Under the pieces are notes generated by a model, which was not told the DNA's origin, did no database searches, and was given only the letters and a program-made list of their open reading frames with translations. The translations under genes and the position numbers were made by a program. Positions 54,089 to 64,000 of a stretch of DNA of 64,000 nucleotides are shown piece after piece. Source of the stretch: Henriciella sp. (GTDB lineage Bacteria > Pseudomonadota > Alphaproteobacteria > Caulobacterales > Hyphomonadaceae); assembly GCA_013214545.1 (NCBI GenBank), contig JABSQB010000002.1:69798-133797 (forward strand), given 5' to 3'. Each line of letters opens with the position of its first letter. Position 1 is the stretch's first letter.

Positions 54089-54987
54089 CTGCTGCCAGGC
54101 GCGACATTCGCCGCAAAGTGCTGAGCAATCTCTTCGCGGGTCGCGATCCAGACATCACTGCTGGCGCGGACATGGTCGAGGAAATGCTGAAATGCATCGA
54201 TCCGGCCCGGCCGCCCAATGATCCGCAAGTGAAGGCCGAGTGACATCATGCGCGCGCCTTCCTCCTTCGCCTCCTGATACAGCCAGTTGAACGTGTTCTT
54301 CGCATATTGAAGCCACATATCCGGCGTGAAACTGGGGCTAAGCCAGAACTTCATATCATTGGAATCGATCGCATAAGGCAGGATGACCATGGGTTCGGTC
54401 GAGCCGTTCTTCATTTCGACATCCGCCCAGTAAGGGAAGTCGTCGGAGTAATCGTCCATATGATAGAGATAACCCTGCTCTTTCAGGATGCGGCGCGTGA
54501 TATCGGTGTGCAAGTAACGCGAGAGCCAGCCCACCGGACGCCGCCCACAGGTCTCGGTAATCGAGTCTGTACCTGTTTTGATGAAGGCGGACTCTTCTTC
54601 CTCATCCATAAAGGCCGTAAACGCCCATTTGTGGCCGTGATTGCAGGGCTCATCTCCGCGCGCGACAATTGCCTCAGCCAGCCAGGGCGCTTTCTGCAGC
54701 GCCTGACCGCAGACGGTCCAGGTGGCATTGATCTTGGCTTTGTCGAGAATTTTGAGAATGCGCGGCGCTCCGCGATTGATGCCGTATTGGTAATTGCTCT
54801 CATTGCCATGGATGCGGATCGGCTTGCCCGGAACAGCGCCCAATTCATCGACCGGTTCTGGGCGCTTATCGCCTTCATCGATGCGGCGCTCTGCACCCTC
54901 TTCGACGTTAACGACAATCGACAGCGCAAGCTTGCCGCCATTCGGCCACTTGAAGCCTTTCGGCGCAGGATCAGGTGGCAGCGTCAT
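54085..54987 (-). CDS. Polysaccharide deacetylase/PuuE-type hydrolase, copy 3
   Basis: A 300-residue cytosolic NodB-fold protein: ALSIVVNVEEGAERRIDEGD, YQYGINRGAPRILKILDKAK, EPCNHGHKWAFTAFMDEEEE, GRRPVGWLSRYLHTDITRRI and SLGLHLRIIGRPGRIDAFQH. The Asn-x-Glu-Glu first-strand motif and the NHGHKW segment match the PuuE/cyclic-imide-hydrolase branch. Third such enzyme in the island. It is coupled (TAATG) to the SDR gene upstream. Confidence 0.83.
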   Translation of the reverse strand: MTLPPDPAPKGFKWPNGGKLALSIVVNVEEGAERRIDEGDKRPEPVDELGAVPGKPIRIHGNESNYQYGINRGAPRILKILDKAKINATWTVCGQALQKAPWLAEAIVARGDEPCNHGHKWAFTAFMDEEEESAFIKTGTDSITETCGRRPVGWLSRYLHTDITRRILKEQGYLYHMDDYSDDFPYWADVEMKNGSTEPMVILPYAIDSNDMKFWLSPSFTPDMWLQYAKNTFNWLYQEAKEEGARMMSLGLHLRIIGRPGRIDAFQHFLDHVRASSDVWIATREEIAQHFAANVAPGSR

Positions 54988-55823
54988 TAGTGAGGTTCCT
55001 CCCCGCCTGAAACGTTCATGCTCTCAGCCGTGATATAGTTTGCTTCATCTGAGCAGAGGAACGCCACCGCATTGGCTGTATCCTCTGGCAAGCCAGGACG
55101 TCCCATTGGTATCCGAGCCGCCATCGCTTCCAAATACTCATCCACAGATGCGGCTCCGACGACTTTGGAGAAATATTCATTCTGCCAAGCGCCGAGGCCT
55201 GTCGTGACATGGTTTGGGCAGACATTGTTGACAGTGATCTTATGCTCGCCGAGCTCGACCGCAGCCGAACGCGCCAGCCCGACCAGGCCATGCTTCGATG
55301 AGGTATAGGCCTGCGCGTGAGGAAAGCCGGACTTCGCAGCCTGCGATGCAATATTGATAATGCGGCCGCCCTTGCCTTGTTTGACCATGGTTTCAGCGGC
55401 GGCTTTGACGCCGAAGAATGCCCCGGTGAGATTAACATCGATCACCGCGCGCCAGTCCTCTTCGGTCACCTCCAGCAGCGGCTTCATGATGTATCCAATG
55501 CCGGCATTATTGACCCAGATGTCGAGACCGCCATGTGCGTCGATCGCATGTTGCGCCAGACTGCGGACATCTTCGAGTGATCGGACATCACAGACTTTCG
55601 TCGACGACTGCACTCCCAAAGCACGCATATCCGCTGCGATCGCCTCCATCTCGTCGGTGGAACCGATATGTTCAGCGCCTGTCGCTTCATCTCGCGGTGC
55701 GCCAATGTCAGAAATGACGATATTGGCACCATCGTCCGCCAGACGTTTGGCGATGGCTTCACCCAGCCCTTTGCGACGGCCCGATCCGGTGATGACAGCC
55801 GTCTTGCCTGTAAACCTGCCCAT
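54987..55823 (-). CDS. Short-chain dehydrogenase/reductase
   Basis: A 278-residue classical SDR: cofactor motif TGSGRRKGLGEA (12-23), NNAG (105-108), catalytic S160, Y173 and K177 (AYTSSKHG), and the NVCPNHVTTGLG region after it. The Arg-rich nucleotide loop RRKGLG at the cofactor motif would suit NADP, but this is not certain. It oxidises or reduces a hydroxy/keto group. Located after the RedY/HapK-like gene and before the deacetylase-like gene in a leftward, presumably GntR-1-controlled operon. Confidence 0.9.
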   Translation of the reverse strand: MGRFTGKTAVITGSGRRKGLGEAIAKRLADDGANIVISDIGAPRDEATGAEHIGSTDEMEAIAADMRALGVQSSTKVCDVRSLEDVRSLAQHAIDAHGGLDIWVNNAGIGYIMKPLLEVTEEDWRAVIDVNLTGAFFGVKAAAETMVKQGKGGRIINIASQAAKSGFPHAQAYTSSKHGLVGLARSAAVELGEHKITVNNVCPNHVTTGLGAWQNEYFSKVVGAASVDEYLEAMAARIPMGRPGLPEDTANAVAFLCSDEANYITAESMNVSGGEEPH

Positions 55824-55832
55824 TTTTGCCCC

Positions 55833-56147
55833 CTAGCCGAGCTTATCAGTCATGATGAAGACCAGATCATCGGCCATGGCCTGAAACTCGCCAGCAATCG
55901 CTTGCATCGTTTCGGTTGAGACCTCGCCGCCAAACGTCTCCATATCATTAACGTCAATCGTCTCGATATAGGCATAAGGCGGTTTGTCATCGGAGCCGAG
56001 CAATCCCGTCGACTTGAACACCGCAAACTCATCAACCGATTGCAGGCCATTTACGGTTGGAATGTCCTTGGATTTTGCCCAGGCTTCATAGTCGGCGACG
56101 CTGACGCCGGGCTTCAAATTGAACAGTGCGACAATCTTGGTACTCAT
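55833..56147 (-). CDS. RedY/HapK-like small protein
   Basis: A 104-residue protein starting at ATG 56147 with GGGAAGG upstream; a longer reading crosses the operator and promoter. The pattern STKIVALFNLKPGVSVADYE, EAWAKSKDIPTVNGLQSVDE and AYIETIDVNDMETF matches RedY/HapK-like proteins of ferredoxin-like fold, first named in prodigiosin-type clusters but widespread in catabolic operons. No catalytic residue is obvious. It heads the leftward operon under the operator at 56179. Confidence 0.78.
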   Translation of the reverse strand: MSTKIVALFNLKPGVSVADYEAWAKSKDIPTVNGLQSVDEFAVFKSTGLLGSDDKPPYAYIETIDVNDMETFGGEVSTETMQAIAGEFQAMADDLVFIMTDKLG

Positions 56148-56178
56148 ATCCGGAACCTTCCCTATGGCTTCTTTCGTC

Positions 56179-56194
56179 AAATGATATATCTTTT
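56179..56194. promoter_or_regulatory. GntR-1 operator between RedY-like and methyltransferase genes
   Basis: AAATGATATATCTTTT, identical to the sites at 35763 and (inverted) 28510. It lies in a 121-bp divergent gap, 31 bp from the RedY-like start and 74 bp from the methyltransferase start, so both operons are probably regulated together. It is more than 21 kb from the regulator gene. Confidence 0.82.
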
Positions 56195-56268
56195 GGGCGA
56201 ATTGCATAGCCCTCACATTGAAAGTGTTGCGAAAGCGCGCCATTTTGTGAAGCGAAAAGGAGACCGCC

Positions 56269-57504
56269 ATGGCTGACACAGAACGCGATCCGCGTCCGGA
56301 CCCAATCGAATATGATGGCCCGCCTGATTATCGCGTGGTTGGCCGCCATGGTGTGTATCCGGAAACCAACCATGACGAGATCGCGCGCTTCAACTTCCTC
56401 GCGCAGATGAACCGTCATCTCTCCACCAAAATCATGCCCGGCGTCGGCGAGGCCTTCGATGCCCGGGTCGAACCCACCTTCAAGAAAAAGAAGAAACGAG
56501 ACTTTGAGAGTCGCCACGAAGTGCGCAAGGCGCTTCTGGAAGATCCAATGTTCCAATGGTGGTCTGCCCTGCGCCGCGCCACGATGGAAACCCGCCAGCA
56601 AGCCGGCCGCTGGGTGACCCTTCGCCAGGCGGAAGAGCTGAATGCTAAAGTCGGCGAGCTCACCGAAGGCGATGAGCGCCTCGTGCTCGACCCGAAATTC
56701 AAACAGCCGCGATCAACTGAGGCGATTGATCACCACTGCATGCCCGGCTCTTACCATACCGAGCTCGTGCCGGGTGATATTACGGGGCCTGCAAATTATG
56801 ACGCCGGCATCTTCGCGACCACGGGTGGCATGCTCGGCCGTTACAATGATGGCGGCGGAGTCGCCGTTGCTGAATGGGTGAAGAAGACGTTTGGCGACGA
56901 TTTCAAGCCAAAGCGTATCCTCGATATCGGCGCCGGCCTTGGCCATAATGTCCTGCCGATTGCGGCCGCTTTCCCGGATGCGGAAGTGATCGCCGTCGAT
57001 GCTGGTGCCCCGATGCTGCGCTATGGCCTTGCCCGCGCAAAATCGATGGGGATCGAGAACGTCACTTTCATTCAGGACGATGTATCTGACCTCTCGCGCT
57101 TTGAAGATGAAAGCTTCGACTGGGTGCAGTCGACCATGTTCCTGCATGAGACCAGCTATAAGACCATGCCCATGATCTTCGCCGAAACCCAGCGCTTGCT
57201 GAAACCCGGCGGCATCGTCTTGCACGTCGAGCAGCCTCAGTATGCGGACACAATGCCGCTCTTCGAACAGGCGATGCGAGACTGGGACGCATTCTACAAT
57301 AATGAGCCATTCTGGACGAAGATGCACGAAGTCGATCTCGACGAATGGATGAAGAAGGCTGGCTTTGGCGACAATCACCTCATCCATGGCGGCGTCGCCG
57401 CAGTCGTCGATAAGGATGTGTTCCCGGATGCGGCAGATGATGACAGCGAAGACTTTGGTCGCAAAGCCGCCTGGCACGTTATTGGCGCAAAGAAGGTAGC
57501 CTGA
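56269..57504 (+). CDS. Class I SAM-dependent methyltransferase with N-terminal extension
   Basis: A 411-residue protein. The C-terminal half is a Rossmann methyltransferase: motif I ILDIGAGLGHN (217-227), VIAVDAGAPMLRYGLARAKS, VTFIQDDVSDLSRF, and LLKPGGIVLHVEQPQ. The first 190 residues form an unusual, charged, mostly helical domain (KKKKKRDFESRHEVRK, FQWWSALRRATMETRQQ) that I do not recognise. The substrate is unknown; it may methylate, or the domain may bind, the island's compound. ATG 56269 follows a GAAAAGGAGA site. Next gene begins 2 bp after the stop. Confidence 0.83.
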   Translation: MADTERDPRPDPIEYDGPPDYRVVGRHGVYPETNHDEIARFNFLAQMNRHLSTKIMPGVGEAFDARVEPTFKKKKKRDFESRHEVRKALLEDPMFQWWSALRRATMETRQQAGRWVTLRQAEELNAKVGELTEGDERLVLDPKFKQPRSTEAIDHHCMPGSYHTELVPGDITGPANYDAGIFATTGGMLGRYNDGGGVAVAEWVKKTFGDDFKPKRILDIGAGLGHNVLPIAAAFPDAEVIAVDAGAPMLRYGLARAKSMGIENVTFIQDDVSDLSRFEDESFDWVQSTMFLHETSYKTMPMIFAETQRLLKPGGIVLHVEQPQYADTMPLFEQAMRDWDAFYNNEPFWTKMHEVDLDEWMKKAGFGDNHLIHGGVAAVVDKDVFPDAADDDSEDFGRKAAWHVIGAKKVA

Positions 57505-57506
57505 TC

Positions 57507-57869
57507 ATGACCCAGACAATCGACCCGATCGCTCTTGCCGGTTCCAAAGCCAAAGGGAAGCGCCCCTGGTTCCTCGAAAATCCTGACATAGAGCGGGTAA
57601 TGAACATCAACCTGGCGCTGATCCAGGAAGTCGCCGTCATGCACGAACGGATGGACACGATCGAACGGCTCCTTGAGCGCGGCGATACGGTCTCCAAAGC
57701 GAGCATTGATGGCTACACGCCGACCAAGGAAGAAGCCGATGAGCGCGGCATGTGGATGCAGGAATACATCGCTCGTATCTTCCGCATCATTCAGCAGGAT
57801 CGCGAAGCCATCGCGCGCGGTAAAGAGGATTCCAGCGAAGATGTGGCGGAAGAGTTCGCCAAGACTTAG
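57507..57869 (+). CDS. Unrecognised 120-residue protein partnered with the methyltransferase
   Basis: No family recognised. The protein is soluble, largely helical and charged: KGKRPWFLENPDIERVMNIN, EVAVMHERMDTIERLLERGD, then WMQEYIARIFRIIQQDREAI and an acidic tail. The heptad-like middle (about 30-60) could form a coiled coil. It starts 2 bp after the methyltransferase stop, so it is co-translated and perhaps a small subunit. A SAM-enzyme partner role is inference only. Confidence 0.7.
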   Translation: MTQTIDPIALAGSKAKGKRPWFLENPDIERVMNINLALIQEVAVMHERMDTIERLLERGDTVSKASIDGYTPTKEEADERGMWMQEYIARIFRIIQQDREAIARGKEDSSEDVAEEFAKT

Positions 57870-57875
57870 GCTCGT

Positions 57876-58685
57876 TTAGACACCAAGCACGTCGCTCATA
57901 TCGTAAAGTCCAGGTGCTTGCTGGGCAGCCCATTCAGCCGCCTTGATCGCGCCATGCGCGAACACGGCTCGATCCAGCGCTGTATGGCTGAGCGAGACGA
58001 TTTCCATGTCGGATCCGAACGTCACTTCATGTTCGCCAATGACGCCGCCCGTGCGTCGGACAGAGAAACCGATCTTGCCTGCTTCGCGTTTGGCATCCGG
58101 ACCATCATAAGGACCCGTGCGAACGCTGCTCAGCGGCTTGCCGCGCCCCTCCGCCGCTGCTTCGCCCAGCATCAAAGCCGTTCCCGAGGGTGCATCGATC
58201 TTGCGATTATGATGCGTCTCCAGGACTTCTATATCCCAGTCTTCACCCAGGCGAGAGGCCGCCTGGCGCACCAGCGCTTCAAGCAGATTCACACCGAGCG
58301 AATAGTTTCCGGCCTTCACAATCGCGATCCGTTCGGCCGCAGTTTTGATCTGCGCCTCTTCCGCATCACTGAATCCGGTTGTGCCAACAATGGCAGCCTT
58401 CACGCCAAGGCTCGGCAACATTGCGAGCGCCATCAGTGTGGCCGACGGAATGGTGAAATCAATCCATACATCGGCACCTCTACCTACCTCCGTCAGGCCG
58501 GCTTCGACAGCGGCACCCACGGGCTCAAGCCCCACCAGAGAACCGATGTCGCGGCCAAGATATTGCGAGCCCGGCGCTTCGCTGCCTCCGCTGAGAGCAT
58601 GTCCTGCCTCATGCGCAGCCAATACCAATTGGCGGCCCATGCGTCCTGCGCACCCCGCTACGGCAATGTTCAATCGTGTCGTCAT
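57876..58685 (-). CDS. dapB: 4-Hydroxy-tetrahydrodipicolinate reductase
   Basis: Lysine/diaminopimelate pathway reductase. ATG 58685 (MTTRLNIAVAGCAGRMGRQL) is used because the nucleotide motif GCAGRMGR should lie near the N-terminus; an upstream in-frame ATG at 58724 adds 13 unrelated residues. The 269-residue protein has VGTTGFSDAE, the active-site segment LETHHNRKIDAPSGTAL and GFSVRRTGGVIGEHEV. Convergent with the 120-residue hypothetical gene; divergent from prmA across 100 bp. Confidence 0.95.
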   Translation of the reverse strand: MTTRLNIAVAGCAGRMGRQLVLAAHEAGHALSGGSEAPGSQYLGRDIGSLVGLEPVGAAVEAGLTEVGRGADVWIDFTIPSATLMALAMLPSLGVKAAIVGTTGFSDAEEAQIKTAAERIAIVKAGNYSLGVNLLEALVRQAASRLGEDWDIEVLETHHNRKIDAPSGTALMLGEAAAEGRGKPLSSVRTGPYDGPDAKREAGKIGFSVRRTGGVIGEHEVTFGSDMEIVSLSHTALDRAVFAHGAIKAAEWAAQQAPGLYDMSDVLGV

Positions 58686-58785
58686 GAGCGCCTTATACAG
58701 AGCTTCGTCGATCTGACCACTCACCTCGTTTGAGGAGACACTTGCAGTCTAGGCAGGCACGGTCCGCGCTGCTAAGGCCGCGCGC

Positions 58786-59649
58786 ATGTATCAGATCACT
58801 GCTCGCGGCCCGCGCGCCGCCATCGAAACCGCCTGGGATACACTCGCCTGGACTGATCCCTCTCCAGCCGGCGCCGTCGACGCCAAGGAGGACACACGTT
58901 TGACCTGGCGACTCGACGCCTATGCTGAAAACGAAGCAGATGCGCGGGCCTGCGCCGATCTAATCCTCGAAGTCGCACCAGAACTCAGCCCCGTGATCGA
59001 AGCCCTCGAAGACCGTGACTGGGTGACATTGTCGCTCGAAGGCCTACCGCCCGTCGAGGCTGGCCGATTCATCGTCGCTGGCAGTCACGCGCTCACCCGC
59101 AGCGCCCCTGGGAAAACCGATATCCTGATCGAAGCGGGCCCGGCTTTTGGGACAGGCCACCATGGTACGACATTAGGTTGTCTTTTGGGGTTTGAGCATG
59201 TCCTGCGAACGGGCGTCCCAAAGACCGTACTCGATGTTGGCACCGGCTCTGGCGTATTGGCGATCGCCGCGATCAAGTCTGGTTCGGTGCGTGCGATTGG
59301 AACTGAAATCGACCAGCAAAGCGTGCATGTTGCGAACAAAAATGCCCGCAAAAACCATGTCGCCAATCGTTTTCGCACATATCATACTCGCGGCGCCGGA
59401 AATGCATTGATCCGCAACGCTGCGCCGTTTGATCTGATTTTCGCAAATATCCTGGCAACGCCGCTGATCCGGCTGTCACCTGAAATCACCGGCATGCTGG
59501 CGCCGGGCGGCCATGTGATCCTGTCGGGATTGCTCACCCGACAGGAACCTTTGGTGCGCGCAGCCTATACCGGGCGCGGACTGGATTTGGTCGAACGCAT
59601 TCGCAAGGACGGATGGTCAACCCTGGTACTGCGCCGAAGCGCGATCTAG
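58786..59649 (+). CDS. prmA: Ribosomal protein L11 methyltransferase
   Basis: A 287-residue SAM methyltransferase: substrate-binding N-terminal domain, then FGTGHHGTTLGCLLGFEHVL, motif I VLDVGTGSGVLA and the post-motif IFANILATPLIRLSP, matching the PrmA NILA signature. Trimethylates ribosomal protein L11. Starts 100 bp from dapB on the opposite strand; its TAG overlaps the stop of a small leftward ORF (CTAG). Confidence 0.92.
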   Translation: MYQITARGPRAAIETAWDTLAWTDPSPAGAVDAKEDTRLTWRLDAYAENEADARACADLILEVAPELSPVIEALEDRDWVTLSLEGLPPVEAGRFIVAGSHALTRSAPGKTDILIEAGPAFGTGHHGTTLGCLLGFEHVLRTGVPKTVLDVGTGSGVLAIAAIKSGSVRAIGTEIDQQSVHVANKNARKNHVANRFRTYHTRGAGNALIRNAAPFDLIFANILATPLIRLSPEITGMLAPGGHVILSGLLTRQEPLVRAAYTGRGLDLVERIRKDGWSTLVLRRSAI

Positions 59650-59837
59650 TGCGCGATGCGACGCGCCCAACGGGCTGACCGCTGCGAGAGAACGCGAGGA
59701 CGATCAGCGACACTCAGATCGGAAGTGACTGATACAGTTGTTTTGTTGATCGGTTCGACTTCTTGAACATTCTTTGAAACGGTCGGAAAGATGGTCTGAA
59801 GACCAGGCGCACCGCGCAGAAAGTTGATATTTTTCAT
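59646..59837 (-). CDS. Possible small protein, convergent with prmA
   Basis: A 63-residue reading, MKNINFLRGAPGLQTIFPTV at the start, with a basic C-terminus (SQRSARWARRIAH). No domain recognised, no signal peptide. The ATG is preceded at about 10 bases by AGGA. The AT-rich upstream region could carry a promoter. Position and the shared CTAG stop support a gene, but the short length and lack of recognisable homology leave it uncertain. Confidence 0.4.
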   Translation of the reverse strand: MKNINFLRGAPGLQTIFPTVSKNVQEVEPINKTTVSVTSDLSVADRPRVLSQRSARWARRIAH

Positions 59838-59990
59838 TATACTAAGTCCTGGGAGGTTGGATTTTTCTTATGCACTCCATATAGCGCAGAGTTATTACTT
59901 TTCTATATATGAACCCGACATTTTCCATGCATTATTGCATATCTATGATCCAACTTTGCACCGACCATCATTCGAGGTTAGGTAAGCGCT
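59838..59990. promoter_or_regulatory. AT-rich divergent promoter region with inverted repeat
   Basis: A 153-bp gap between the small leftward ORF and the aminopeptidase P gene. It contains a short inverted repeat ATGCA-TTAT-TGCAT (59927-59940) and AT-rich tracts. The region from prmA to the peptidase (341 bp) has nothing else I can assign if the small ORF is not real. Confidence 0.5.

Positions 59991-64000
<4,010 letters not shown>

Noticed and set aside
24655-57870. The catabolic region as a recent mobile island
   Set aside because: No integrase, transposase, tRNA end or direct repeats are visible and base composition looks like the flanks, so recent transfer is not supported.

Overview
The window looks like a chromosomal segment of an alphaproteobacterium, probably a marine relative of the Hyphomonadaceae/Caulobacterales/Parvularculales. 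The evidence is a contiguous rpoZ-rsh-pyrE-pdxJ-acpS-rnc-era-recO block, a recN-ligA overlap, one bifunctional Rel/Spo enzyme, a HemB with aspartates at the zinc-cysteine positions, and a TonB-dependent receptor. Base composition and codon use look uniform. I see no rRNA, tRNA, insertion sequence, CRISPR array or phage genes. The placement is inferred from gene content only.

Left part (1-14.3 kb): mixed housekeeping and accessory genes. These are the end of a 2-oxoglutarate oxygenase, hemB, a tandem pair of PH/GRAM-like proteins, a 2H phosphoesterase with a DUF1801 protein, two membrane proteins (DUF389, TRIC-type), a 3-hydroxyisobutyrate dehydrogenase-like enzyme, a MotB-like protein, an SLC13/TrkA-C transporter, the leucyltransferase bpt, a complete TRAP transporter (DctP/Q/M) closed by a hairpin terminator, LemA and a family-5 uracil-DNA glycosylase.

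Housekeeping block (14.4-24.7 kb): rpoZ, rsh, pyrE, pdxJ, acpS, rnc, era and recO are tightly packed. The usual lepB between acpS and rnc is absent. A small lipoprotein, an extensin-like protein and parC follow.

Central catabolic island (about 24.7-57.9 kb): some 35 genes for uptake and stepwise breakdown of an organic, probably nitrogen-containing, compound. They include a TonB receptor; three polysaccharide-deacetylase/PuuE-type hydrolases; an isochorismatase-type amidohydrolase; an amidase-signature enzyme; a Tat-exported nitrilase homologue lacking its catalytic Cys and Lys; an FAD oxidase, aldehyde dehydrogenase and crotonase; a PaaK-like ligase; two MmgE/PrpD proteins; CoA-transferases of two families; an acyl-CoA dehydrogenase; a MaoC hydratase; a CitE-type lyase; two AhpD-like proteins; and an SDR, a RedY/HapK-like protein and a methyltransferase. 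Two HutC-type GntR regulators lie inside it. Two different palindromes sit in front of its operons: AAATGATATATCTTTT (five sites, three identical) and ATTTGTCCGGACAAAT (one perfect site, one 15/16 match and one weaker match). Together they suggest an interlocked two-regulator regulon. The CaiB/acyl-CoA dehydrogenase/MaoC/CitE/MmgE-PrpD set resembles bacterial itaconate-degradation loci. With the imide- and amide-type hydrolases, a working hypothesis is degradation of substituted cyclic imides or related amides through branched C5-type dicarboxylyl-CoA intermediates.

Right part (57.9-64 kb): housekeeping genes return with dapB, prmA, an aminopeptidase P, ligA and the 3' end of recN. Five convergent gene pairs in the window end in 4-bp stop-codon overlaps (CTAG, CTAA or TTAA).
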